Shown: one piece after another, positions 39,791 through 48,963 of the stretch
Position numbering within the stretch: position 1 is the stretch's first letter
Layout of the letters: each line of letters starts with the position of its first letter
Assembly (NCBI GenBank): GCA_022650895.1
Contig: JALCQC010000010.1
Coordinates: forward strand, 1-64,000
DNA: 64,000 nucleotides
Direction of reading: 5' to 3'
DNA from: Bifidobacteriaceae bacterium
GTDB lineage: Bacteria > Actinomycetota > Actinomycetes > Actinomycetales > Bifidobacteriaceae
Made by a program: the position numbers and the translations under genes
Notes under the pieces: generated by a model
What the model was told of the DNA's origin: nothing
Database searches by the model: none
The model's input: the letters and a program-made list of their open reading frames with translations, nothing else

Positions 39791-39880
39791 AGCCACAGAT
39801 CTTGGGCCACAGATTTTTGGTAGGTCTGCCGCAGACTTGGTAGATCTACCAAAGACATGGCGCATCTGACCCACAGATCT
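39791..39880. repeat. periodic repeat/palindrome array (2 x 15 bp + 3 x 20 bp imperfect units)
   Basis: Units agccacagatcttgg/gccacagatttttgg/taggtctgccgcagacttgg/tagatctaccaaagacatgg/cgcatctgacccacagatct. Contains the perfect palindromes GTCTGC-C-GCAGAC (39824-39836) and TTGGTAGATCTACCAA (39837-39852). Confidence 0.6.
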
Positions 39881-39926
39881 CGTACGTTTTGACACAATGG
39901 CGTGATGAACGGGGATCATTTCCATT

Positions 39927-40632
39927 TTGGAAGAGGTGGGAGGGGTGGTGATGGTGCCGTCTCGTGTGGTGATGAAAATCTTGTGGTGGCTGGGGTTACT
40001 TGGTTTTGCTCTTCCACTTACTGTGCCTGCCGGGCTGCTTCCGTATGCAGGACCTGTTGCGGTGACGAATAGTTTGGTGATGGACGTCCCCTCTCTTGTG
40101 GTGATTGCCGGCTGGATTCTTGGAATTGCCTGCTGGGTAGCTTGGCTCGTAATTGCTTGGGTTGTGCGCAGGCGCGCGGCGAAGGCAGCCGTTTCGAGTG
40201 AAGTGGCAGTGACGAGTTCGGGTGGACCGGTCTTTAAGCTCGCGGATCTTGCGTGTTTTGCGCTGGTTGCGCATGGGGTTTGCGGCGGTGGTCGTCGCTG
40301 CGAGTGTGCTGGTGAGTCTGGGGTATTTCGCTCTTTTCGCTGATCGTTACCATGTGCTGCGTCCGTCGAGCGCGGGCGGTTGCAGCGTTGTTGTCGAGGT
40401 GGATGGCGGCGCGTGGTTCGACACCTTCGGTAACGTGTATTTGATGAGGCCGGATTCACGCGTGCTGACGGATACCGGTGGTAGCTGGTCGGTCAGCAAT
40501 AACTCAGTGGCGGATCCGATTGAAGAGGGTACGTGGTCGCTGCGCTGGGACCACAAAACCGCGAACCTGAGTATATGGGCCACGGACCGAATCTATGATT
40601 ACTCTCCCAAGCCCATTGTGTGCCCCGAGTAA
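39927..40632 (+). pseudogene. frame-disrupted tandem copy of the membrane protein at 40778-41611
   Basis: N-terminal half (39927-40343: VVMVPSRVVMKILWWLG...AWVVRRRAAKAAVSSEV) and C-terminal half (40222-40632: ILRVLRWLRMGFAAVVVA...GTWSLRWDHKTANLSIW...KPIVCPE) match the two halves of the downstream gene. They lie in different frames and the linker is missing. Confidence 0.75.
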
Positions 40633-40777
40633 TTGTCAACAGGGCCCTTGAGAGATGACATTGTCGAGATTGCGTTACCGAAGATCATTGTCATGTGTTG
40701 GCATTGTTCCAAAATGATGACTGTAGAAGTTTTTGATGCATTCATTGTGGTCAGCTTGAAATTGAACATTCTGGAAT

Positions 40778-41611
40778 GTGGAACGCATAACCCCGGAGGG
40801 GGTGGTGATGGTGCCGTCTCGTGTGGTGATGAAAATCTTGTGGTGGCTAGGGTTGTGTGCTGTTGCTTTTTCTTTTGTGGTCTCTACTGGGCTGCTTCCG
40901 CATTTCAATCCTGCTGCTCCCAGCCCTGTTGTAATGACGGGTAGTTTGGTGATGGATGCCACGGCTCTTGTTGTGATTGCCAGTTGGGTCGTGGGAATCT
41001 TGTGTTGGGTGGTTTGGGGCATTGTTGCCTGGGTTGTGCGCAGGCGTGCGGCGAAGGCAGCCGTTTCGAGTGAAGTGGCTGCAACGAGCTCGGGTAGCGC
41101 GGCTGCGGCAAGTACAGGTAGCGCTCTTACGCCGAGTACTGTCGAGGAAGACGTTTCGGTCAACGCGTCCGCAGCGGGCTCGGTTCTTTTGGACAGCGCC
41201 TTGGTAGCAGGGTCTCTGAAGTCGTTAGTTTTGCGTGTTTTGCGCTGGTTGCGTGTGGGGTTTGCGGCGGTGGTCGTCGCCCTGAGCATGTTGATGAGTT
41301 TGCTGTGCCTGTCTATGTCTGATAACTACCATGTGCTGCGTCCGTCGAGTGCGGGCGGTTGCAGCATCGTCGTCTCGTATTCTGCGGGCTTATGGGACGC
41401 TGGCGGGTATGTGTATTTGATGAGGTCGGATTCACGAGCGCTGACGGATACCGGTGGTAGCTGGTCAGTTAGCAATGATCCGGGGTCGGATCCGATTGAG
41501 GAGGGTACGTGGTCGCTGCGCTGGAACCATGAAACCGCACAATTGAATATTTGGTCAACCGCCCCGATTGGTTATTTTGACTGGCCCAAGCCCATTGTGT
41601 GCCCCGAGTAA
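40778..41611 (+). CDS. hypothetical membrane protein, intact tandem paralog
   Basis: Single ORF collinear with both halves of the upstream copy. Three hydrophobic segments and an extracytoplasmic C-terminal domain ending in KPIVCPE. Confidence 0.75.
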   Translation: MERITPEGVVMVPSRVVMKILWWLGLCAVAFSFVVSTGLLPHFNPAAPSPVVMTGSLVMDATALVVIASWVVGILCWVVWGIVAWVVRRRAAKAAVSSEVAATSSGSAAAASTGSALTPSTVEEDVSVNASAAGSVLLDSALVAGSLKSLVLRVLRWLRVGFAAVVVALSMLMSLLCLSMSDNYHVLRPSSAGGCSIVVSYSAGLWDAGGYVYLMRSDSRALTDTGGSWSVSNDPGSDPIEEGTWSLRWNHETAQLNIWSTAPIGYFDWPKPIVCPE

Positions 41612-41749
41612 TGCCAGAGAAAAGTACATCTGCCTGGCATTACTCGGATGACAACGCACGGAAGCATAGGGAAGTGCTGGGAGTGCAGGATTGCACGGAT
41701 GCCCGTGCTCAACCCAAGATCTGCGAGGAGTCGCTTTTCAGCGCTGTCG

Positions 41750-41776
41750 CTTCAGTACTTCAGTACTTCAGTACTT
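41750..41776. repeat. 3 perfect tandem copies of CTTCAGTA
   Basis: cttcagta-cttcagta-cttcagta spanning the trpS stop codon (minus strand ATG AAG TAC TGA AGT ACT GAA G...). Confidence 0.85.
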
Positions 41777-42862
41777 CATGCCCATCGCGGAACGCACTTC
41801 GTCGAGGGTGGCCTCGGCTATTTCGTTGGCACGACGGTTGCCATCGTGCAGAATGTCGCGAATTGAATCCATGTCCTTCGCCAATTCGGCGCGGCGCTCG
41901 CGGTGGGGTGCCAAGAACTCGTTAACGGTCTCGATGACGTACTTTTTCAGAGCGCCTGCGCCTGCTGCACCAATTTCGGCGGCGATGTCTTCAGGCTCGC
42001 GCCCAGAGCAGAGTGCCGCGGTGGTGAGGAGCGCAGAAACTTGCGGGCGGTTGACGGGATCGTAGGTGATGGTGCGTTCGGAATCCGTCGGCGATTTCTT
42101 GATGAGCTTGGCGGTTTCCTCTGCGGTGGCACCCAGCATGATGGAATTGCCATACGATTTGCTCATCTTGCGGCCATCGAGGCCGGGAATCTCGGGAGCG
42201 TCGGAAAGAATGGCCGCAGGCTCCGGGAACACAGGATTCGTCGGTGCGTAGCGCTCGTTGAAACGGCGGGCAATGGTGCGCGTGATCTCAACGTGCGGAA
42301 GGTTGTCTTTGCCGATCGGCACGACGTTGGCCTTGCAGAAGAGGATGTCGCATGCCTGGTGAACGGGGTAGGTCAGCAGCAGTCCGGTCAGTGCGTGTCC
42401 GGAGGCTTCCATCTCGGACTTGACGGTGGGGTTGCGGTGCAGCTCGGCTTCTGTCACCAGCGAGAGGAAGGGCAGCAGCAGTTGGTTTTCCGCCGGTACG
42501 GCGGAATGCGTGAACATCATGGTTTTCTCGGGATCAATTCCGGCGGCCATGTAGTCCAGCACCATGTTGAGCACGTTGTCGCTGATGTGCTCGGTGGTGT
42601 CGCGATCGGTGATCACTTGGTAATCCGCGATGATGATATTGGTGTTGACGCCGCGGTTCTGCATTTCGACACGCCCCTTGATGGAGCCGAAATAGTGGCC
42701 CAGATGCAGGCGGCCGGTGGGGCGGTCGCCCGTCAGCATGCGGAACTCTCCCGGGTGGGTGTCTAGCTTCGCGAGAACTTCGTCAGAGCGCTTCTTCGCT
42801 GCGAGAAAACTGGCGTTCAGTTCATTTCCCGCCGCAGTGTATTTCTGATCGTGCGAAGTCAT
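41768..42862 (-). CDS. trpS: tryptophanyl-tRNA synthetase
   Basis: GDRPTGRLHLGHYFGSIKGRVEMQ (HIGH-like) and GLDGRKMSKSYGNSIML (KMSKS). Confidence 0.95.
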   Translation of the reverse strand: MTSHDQKYTAAGNELNASFLAAKKRSDEVLAKLDTHPGEFRMLTGDRPTGRLHLGHYFGSIKGRVEMQNRGVNTNIIIADYQVITDRDTTEHISDNVLNMVLDYMAAGIDPEKTMMFTHSAVPAENQLLLPFLSLVTEAELHRNPTVKSEMEASGHALTGLLLTYPVHQACDILFCKANVVPIGKDNLPHVEITRTIARRFNERYAPTNPVFPEPAAILSDAPEIPGLDGRKMSKSYGNSIMLGATAEETAKLIKKSPTDSERTITYDPVNRPQVSALLTTAALCSGREPEDIAAEIGAAGAGALKKYVIETVNEFLAPHRERRAELAKDMDSIRDILHDGNRRANEIAEATLDEVRSAMGMKY

Positions 42863-43007
42863 GTAAAAGTCCTTTTTATTGATCCCAATTATCGCTTTTA
42901 TCGTAAAAGTCTGAGAAGACAACAGGGGTGGTGGTAGTCTCTTCAGTGGTGAACTAGCAAATATTCGTGTTGCCACAGAGCAACCAAGGACTGACGAAGG
43001 GGGTCGG

Positions 43008-43604
43008 ATGGGCCGCGGACGTCAGAAGGCTAAGCAAACAAAAATCGCTCGTAAGCTCAAATACCTCACTACTGACACTGACTACGAGGAGCTCGCGAAA
43101 GAGTTGTCGAGTCAGGAAAAGTCAGCAGAACCGCAGACTGATGCATTTGCCGAGGTCGACAAGAAAATCCAGCATGAGCAAGAGCTGGATGAGTATGCCC
43201 AATGGGCTGCAGAGGCTGCCGCGAAGGCGGAGCAGAAGAAGCAGGTACGCAAGCCGATTCCGATTCCTGTTCCTTCGGCATTGAAGTCCAAGGCACGACC
43301 GGTGAATCCGTTGGCGAAGGTTGCAAAGGCAACTGTCAGCGCCGATTCGGCAGATGGCGATAGCGACGCCGCGAAGGCGGAGGACTCGGCTTCGGCCGCT
43401 CCTTCAAAGGCTAAGAAGGCCACGGCATCGAAGTCGGCAAAGGCAGCGAAAACGACCAAAGCAACGAAGGCAAGCAAGGCGACTACGGCCACCAAGACTG
43501 CTGGTTCGTCCAAGACTACCGCGAAAACTGCGTCGAAAACCGCTGTAAAGACTCCGAAGACCACTGCCGCGAAGTCGACCAAAAAGCCGAAGGCAAGCAA
43601 GTAA
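43008..43604 (+). CDS. DUF3073-like protein with a Lys/Ala/Thr-rich histone H1-like tail
   Basis: N-terminus MGRGRQKAKQTKIARKLKYLTTDTDYEELAKEL. C-terminal repeats KAAKTTKATKASKATTATKTAGSSKTTAKTASKTAVKTPKTTAAKSTKKPKASK. Confidence 0.8.
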   Translation: MGRGRQKAKQTKIARKLKYLTTDTDYEELAKELSSQEKSAEPQTDAFAEVDKKIQHEQELDEYAQWAAEAAAKAEQKKQVRKPIPIPVPSALKSKARPVNPLAKVAKATVSADSADGDSDAAKAEDSASAAPSKAKKATASKSAKAAKTTKATKASKATTATKTAGSSKTTAKTASKTAVKTPKTTAAKSTKKPKASK

Positions 43605-43682
43605 AACCACACAGGTAAAACTCGGCTCGCCGTGGTGCGCGCCGAGGCCTGCAATGGTTTACTCTGCCTGCTGGCTGTCGGT

Positions 43683-44123
43683 TTATGCCTCGATGGGCAG
43701 CAGCCGCGAGAGATCGTCTCTTTCTCCGACTGCGCTGATGTGACCCGCCGCCTTTTCCTGCGCCCATGTGGTGATGCCGCACGCCATGCGCATCCACACC
43801 CATGGCTCAAGTTCGATAACGTCCGGTGGCGTGAGGTTGTGCGGGTCGGAGGCGGGACCCTCCAGAATCTTGACGGCGGCATAGGGTGCCACGCGCACTT
43901 CCACGCCGGGACCGGGGGCCACCCGTTCCAGCACGTAGAGCGTGTAGCGCACGGCCATAGCCATGTTTTTTCGCGGGATCGCATTGCGTACGGGTTCGAG
44001 ATTCGTCAGCGGTGCGTTCGCTTCCGTTTGCGCCTGTGTGGACACCATCTCACGCAGCAGGTTTCTGCACTCAAGAAAGTTCTGCCGCGCGCCTTCGATA
44101 TCTCCGGATTTCAGAACTGCCAT
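43683..44123 (-). CDS. sterol carrier-like (bacterial SCP ortholog) family protein
   Basis: VEVRVAPYAAVKILEGPASDPHNLTPPDVIELEPWVWMRMACGITTWAQEKAAGHISAVGERDDLSRLLPI. Confidence 0.7.
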   Translation of the reverse strand: MAVLKSGDIEGARQNFLECRNLLREMVSTQAQTEANAPLTNLEPVRNAIPRKNMAMAVRYTLYVLERVAPGPGVEVRVAPYAAVKILEGPASDPHNLTPPDVIELEPWVWMRMACGITTWAQEKAAGHISAVGERDDLSRLLPIEA

Positions 44124-44280
44124 AACCCTCAGCCTAGCCGCTAGCCTAGTGCGCTGCGCGGAGCGAGGATAGAACAAACAGTTACAGGCACGGGAGAAAC
44201 GTGCTCAGAGGGCGTCATCTTTCATGGAGGTCTTGTGTGCCGGCGTTCCACCAGTAGCCGGCGTGGTTGCTGACTCTCAC

Positions 44281-44292
44281 ATGGTCGACCAT
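44281..44292. promoter_or_regulatory. 12-bp perfect palindrome upstream of glgP
   Basis: ATGGTCGACCAT. Confidence 0.3.
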
Positions 44293-44507
44293 AATGGGAG
44301 TATGCACGAAATTTTGCTTCGTGCAGAGTTGAGCGTAGAGGAGTGGTTGCGTGCGTCGCCGCATGGTGCGGAAGGCGTGCGGGGCGCTCTGAGGCGGAGG
44401 CCCAGTAGTTTAAGATGCGCAGCCGGTAGCACGGCTGAAGACTGAGTTTCTGTCGGATACGCAGGAAACGTGTCCGCTCAACACAGCATCACAGAAAGAG
44501 CAAGATT

Positions 44508-46955
44508 GTGAGCGACAAAGTCATCACTCAACAGTTCAAAGATGAGATTATCGCAGCGCTGCGTTATTCCCGTGGCGTCACTCCCGAGGAAGCGGATGTC
44601 GCCGATGTCTACGTGGCGGCTTCGACCGCCGTGCGCAACCGTCTGGCTGACAAGTGGATCGAAACGCGTGAAGATACCCTTCGGGGCACCACCAAGGCCG
44701 TCGGTTATCTCAGTGCCGAGTTCCTTTTGGGAACCCAGCTTCCCAACGCCGTGCTCAATGCCGGTCTGACGGAGGAGTTCGACGCGGCCATCGCCGAGCT
44801 GGGCTTCGATCCTCGCGCAGTGGAAGACGCCGAATACGAGCCAGGACTGGGCAACGGCGGTCTCGGCCGCCTCGCCGCCTGCTTCGTCGATTCGTTGGCG
44901 ACGTTGGCCGTTCCGGCAATCGGCTATGGAATTCGTTATGAGTACGGGATTTTCCGTCAGGAATTCGGCCAGGACGGTTCTCAGGTGGAGACACCGGACT
45001 ACTGGCTGAAGAACGGCAACCCGTGGGAACAGGTCGATTACCGCCGCGAGCAGAAGGTCAGCTTCGGCGGAAAGGTCGTTGAGAAAGACGGAAAGCGCGT
45101 GTGGGAACCCGAGTGGTCAGTTCGCGCGCTTCCCTACGATTACTTGGTTCCAGGCTATGGTTCGGGCCGCGTGAATACGCTGCGTCTGTGGTCGGCGAAG
45201 GCGGAGGATGAATTCGATCTCCTCACCTTCAACAAGTCCGAGTACGACGAAGCCGTCAAGCGCCAGACCAGGGCCGAAAACATCTCCAAGGTTCTCTACC
45301 CCGAGGATTCCACCCTCGTTGGCAAGCAGCTGCGCCTTGAGCAGCAGTATTTCTTCACTGCGGCCTCGCTGGCGGACACCATTTCGCTGTTCTATCCAGG
45401 CGAGGAACACCCCGATCTCACCACGCTGCCGAGCAAGATCACGTTCCAGCTCAACGACACCCACCCGGTGATCGCCATCCCCGAGCTCATGCGCATCATG
45501 ATCGACCAGTACGGCTATGACTGGTCCACCGCGTGGAACACCACCAAGCAGGTCTTCAACTACACCTGCCACACCCTGCTGCCCGAGGCACTCGAGGTAT
45601 GGCCCGCGTCGCTGCTGGGCGGTCTGTTGCCACGTCACCTTGAGATCATCCAGAAGATCAGCGATATCGCCGCAGCCGACGAAGTCGAACGGGGCGCCAA
45701 CGCCGCCACAGTGGACGCCATGCGCGTTCTCTCCAACGGCCACGACCCCCAGGTTCGCATGGCATATCTCGCAACGGTTGCCGGCGGACACGTCAACGGC
45801 GTTGCTCAGCTGCACTCCGACCTGCTGAAGGCCAGCGTCCTCAAGGACTTCGCCGACGTCTACCCCGACAAGTTCACCAACGTGACCAACGGTGTGACGC
45901 CTCGCCGCTTCGTGCGTCTGGCAAACCCGCGCCTCAGCAGCCTCATCACCGAGGGCCTGGGCACGGACACATGGCTGAACGATCTCGACAAGCTCTCGGG
46001 CCTCGAGAAGCTCGCTTCCGACGACGCCTTCGTGGATCGCTTCGCACAGGTCAAGAAGGCCAACAAGGCCGACTTCGCCGCATGGGCCAAGCAGAAGTAT
46101 GGATACGAGATCGACCCGAACTCCATGTTCAACACCATGATCAAGCGTTTGCACGAGTACAAGCGCCAGTCCATGAAGATTCTGCAGGTCATCGCCCAGT
46201 ACGCCGACATCAAGTCCGGGAAGATCGATGTGGACTCCGATGCCTTCGTACCGCGCACGGTCATCTTCGGTGCGAAGTCCGCTCCGGGCTATGCGCTTGC
46301 CAAGGAGACCATCAAGCTCATCAACAACGTGGCGCGCGTCATCAACAACGATCCGGACGTCAAGGGCAAGCTGCGCGTCGTGTTCCCGCCGAACTACAAC
46401 GTGACGGTGGCTCAGCACATCATCCCCGCCACCGACCTTGACGAGCAGATCTCGCTGGCCGGCAAGGAGGCGTCGGGCACCTCCAACATGAAGTTCGCCC
46501 TCAACGGCTCACTCACCGTTGGCACGCTTGACGGCGCGAATGTTGAAATCCGCAACCGCGTGGGTGCCGACAACTTCTTCCTCTTCGGCATGGAGGTTTC
46601 CGAGGTCGAGGAGCTCGAAGCCGCAGGCTACAACCCCCGCAAGTACTACGAGGAGGATGCGCAGCTCAAGAACGCGATCGACATGATCGTGTCCGGCGTG
46701 TTCTCCGAGGGGCACAAGGGCGCGTTCTCCATGTTCACCGACGACCTTCTCCACCATGATCGCTTCATGGCACTCGCTGACTTCCGCGCCTACATGGACG
46801 TTCAGGCCGGCATCGAGGCACAGTTCAAGGACGGGCACGAGTGGGCACGCAAGGCGCTGCTCAACGTCTCGCGCTCCGGCTTCTTCAGCTCTGACCGCTC
46901 GATTCGTGATTACCTCGAGCGCGTATGGCACACGGAGGGACTGTCGGCTCGCTGA
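44508..46955 (+). CDS. glgP: glycogen/maltodextrin phosphorylase
   Basis: EPGLGNGGLGRLAACFVDS, TFQLNDTHPVIAIPELMR, KRLHEYKRQSMKILQVIAQYADI, GKEASGTSNMKFALNGSLTVGTLDGANVEI. Confidence 0.97.
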   Translation: MSDKVITQQFKDEIIAALRYSRGVTPEEADVADVYVAASTAVRNRLADKWIETREDTLRGTTKAVGYLSAEFLLGTQLPNAVLNAGLTEEFDAAIAELGFDPRAVEDAEYEPGLGNGGLGRLAACFVDSLATLAVPAIGYGIRYEYGIFRQEFGQDGSQVETPDYWLKNGNPWEQVDYRREQKVSFGGKVVEKDGKRVWEPEWSVRALPYDYLVPGYGSGRVNTLRLWSAKAEDEFDLLTFNKSEYDEAVKRQTRAENISKVLYPEDSTLVGKQLRLEQQYFFTAASLADTISLFYPGEEHPDLTTLPSKITFQLNDTHPVIAIPELMRIMIDQYGYDWSTAWNTTKQVFNYTCHTLLPEALEVWPASLLGGLLPRHLEIIQKISDIAAADEVERGANAATVDAMRVLSNGHDPQVRMAYLATVAGGHVNGVAQLHSDLLKASVLKDFADVYPDKFTNVTNGVTPRRFVRLANPRLSSLITEGLGTDTWLNDLDKLSGLEKLASDDAFVDRFAQVKKANKADFAAWAKQKYGYEIDPNSMFNTMIKRLHEYKRQSMKILQVIAQYADIKSGKIDVDSDAFVPRTVIFGAKSAPGYALAKETIKLINNVARVINNDPDVKGKLRVVFPPNYNVTVAQHIIPATDLDEQISLAGKEASGTSNMKFALNGSLTVGTLDGANVEIRNRVGADNFFLFGMEVSEVEELEAAGYNPRKYYEEDAQLKNAIDMIVSGVFSEGHKGAFSMFTDDLLHHDRFMALADFRAYMDVQAGIEAQFKDGHEWARKALLNVSRSGFFSSDRSIRDYLERVWHTEGLSAR

Positions 46956-47000
46956 GTGCGGTAGGGCGGATTCTCGCCGGTCCCAGTAATGAATGAAAAG

Positions 47001-47040
47001 ACGGTGGAAAGCGTTTTCGAGCGCTTTCCACCGTTCTTTA
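47001..47040 (+). terminator. Rho-independent terminator of glgP
   Basis: ACGGTGGAAAGCG-TTTTCGAG-CGCTTTCCACCGT followed by TCTTT. Confidence 0.85.
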
Positions 47041-47134
47041 TGGAGTCAGCCGGTCAGGGATTGGGAGAAGGCCGTAGCCGCGACCATGCGAGTGCGCAGG
47101 TGCGTGATTACGGGTGTGCGGCGGCCGCAGCGCC

Positions 47135-48001
47135 CTAGAGCCCGAGCCGCCAGCCTGCGATGTCGCTGACGTCGAAAGGCGCCTCGACGGATTTCCTGTA
47201 GATCTTTTCGTACATGGCCCTGCGTTGTGCGTTGTCGGCTTTCAGCATGTTTCTGCTGTTCTCCGCCACCGACTTGTGCGGATCCGGGAAGATGGGGTCA
47301 AGCACATGGACGACGTAGCGGGTGTGGTTGAACTCGTCGTTGTTCCGTTCGGGAATCCCAGTGTCGATGATTTCAGTGAAGCACGAGATTACGGGGACGC
47401 CGGCTTGGGCTGCGAAATCGTAGGCACCGTGCTTGCCGGGGCGCGGACGTCGGTAGTTGAACCACATCTCCTCTTCGGGGTAGATGAGGATGAAATGACC
47501 CTGCCTGAGTGTGGAGTCGATGATCTGCAGAAAGCGTCCGCTGAGATAGGCACGGTCCTTGGTGATGGGAATCGTGTCGAAATAGCGCATGAAATAGCCG
47601 ATGAACCCCTTCATGGCGAGGTTCGTGTCCTGGCTGACAGCGAAGGTGCGGCGCTTGCCGGCCTTGCGCATGGTCGTAAGAACGGTCAGCACCTCGATGG
47701 GGTTGAAGTGGTTGGAGGTGACGATGGCGCCCGTTCGGATGCCCTTGAGCTTTTCGAGACCGATGTAGGTGGTCGAGGTGTTCATGCAGCGCGCGAACAC
47801 ATAGACCGCATGACGTGCGACCCAATTGTTGAACCGGTATCTGAAGGTGTGCATCGAATCAAGATGGTGACGCACATAGGTGATCTTTCCCGCTTTGTTG
47901 AGATGCGGGTCGCCCACCTCGACCTTCACATTGAGTTTGCCCTCCTCAACGGCTTTCTCGATGTTTCGGACCACCTGCCGCTTGCTGCCGCCGATGATCA
48001 T
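47135..48001 (-). CDS. lysophospholipid acyltransferase-like (PlsC family) protein, NHx4E variant
   Basis: IVTSNHFNPIEVLTVLT and LIYPEEEMWFNYRRPRPGKHGAYDFAAQAGVPVI. Overlaps the upstream gene by 4 nt. Confidence 0.82.
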   Translation of the reverse strand: MIIGGSKRQVVRNIEKAVEEGKLNVKVEVGDPHLNKAGKITYVRHHLDSMHTFRYRFNNWVARHAVYVFARCMNTSTTYIGLEKLKGIRTGAIVTSNHFNPIEVLTVLTTMRKAGKRRTFAVSQDTNLAMKGFIGYFMRYFDTIPITKDRAYLSGRFLQIIDSTLRQGHFILIYPEEEMWFNYRRPRPGKHGAYDFAAQAGVPVISCFTEIIDTGIPERNNDEFNHTRYVVHVLDPIFPDPHKSVAENSRNMLKADNAQRRAMYEKIYRKSVEAPFDVSDIAGWRLGL

Positions 48002-48963
48002 AGGGTCACCCTCACACCGTTCCTGGCGAGCTTGCTGAAAGTCACGGGGTTTTGGGGGATCTGCGCGGCCTGCCTGATGAGTCCCTCCCGTTTCATGGCG
48101 TCCGAGAGCTTCTGATCCTGGGTGAAGCTGTTGAGGCCGTCGACGAGCTTGGAGTAGTAGGGGCTCCTCTCGGCATAATCCCAGAAGTAGTCCGCATTCG
48201 GCGCATCACGGTAGTTCCACGGCTTGCCGAAGAGGTTGTAGTGGATGATCTTGGGATCGTGCGTGAGCGCCTCGCCCTCGGCCATCATGGTGTTCCACTC
48301 CGGGCCGAGCTTGAGGATCCTGTCATGGCAGATGACGTTGAGATAGTCCTGATCCGCCGCGATGGACTGCACGTGGTAGGTGGTGAGGAGACCGCTGAAG
48401 AAGGACGCGAAATGCTGCTCCCGCAGCTCTCTGAGGTTCATCACGAGCACGCCTGAATTCACATAGTCGTGGACGGGGAATCCCAGCGCGTCGGTGACGT
48501 AGTCGGAGGTTTCCGGGTGCCCGGAGATGAAGTTGTCGTGCACCGCCGCGACAAGGTTGTCGTTGAGATCGAGGGCATAGAGCTCGGCGATGTCGGTAGT
48601 GATGACGGTGTCAGCATCGATGTAGAGCGCCTTGTCGAGCTGGGGGAACATCTCGGCGATGAAGAGACGGTAGTAGATGGTCATGGTGACGTAGTCGAAG
48701 CGCAGCTTGTTCTTGTCCGTCTGGACCGTTTTCAGGTGCTCCTGGTCGATGGGGAAGAACCTGATGTGGACAGTGTCCGTTGCCATGCTTTGCAGCCTCT
48801 GCCGGGTCTCCTCCGTCACGTCATGGTAGAGAACGGTGACGTCGTACAGGTTCCCTGCGCTCGCGTTTTCGATGAGGGATTCGAGCGAGACCGAAAGGTA
48901 GGGAGCGTAGCCGTCGTCCGTTGCGAAAAAGACGGGAATAACGTGTTGAGTCGTGGTGGTCAC
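47998..48963 (-). CDS. glycosyltransferase family 8
   Basis: VIPVFFATDDGYAPYLSVSLESLIENAS, KALYIDADTVITTDIAELYALDL, YVNSGVLVMNLRELRE. GTG start overlaps the upstream stop (GTGA). Confidence 0.9.
   Translation of the reverse strand: MTTTTQHVIPVFFATDDGYAPYLSVSLESLIENASAGNLYDVTVLYHDVTEETRQRLQSMATDTVHIRFFPIDQEHLKTVQTDKNKLRFDYVTMTIYYRLFIAEMFPQLDKALYIDADTVITTDIAELYALDLNDNLVAAVHDNFISGHPETSDYVTDALGFPVHDYVNSGVLVMNLRELREQHFASFFSGLLTTYHVQSIAADQDYLNVICHDRILKLGPEWNTMMAEGEALTHDPKIIHYNLFGKPWNYRDAPNADYFWDYAERSPYYSKLVDGLNSFTQDQKLSDAMKREGLIRQAAQIPQNPVTFSKLARNGVRVTL

Noticed and set aside
45117-46418. 433-aa minus-strand ORF inside glgP
   Set aside because: Antisense to an unambiguous glycogen phosphorylase. 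No recognisable domain; typical shadow ORF.
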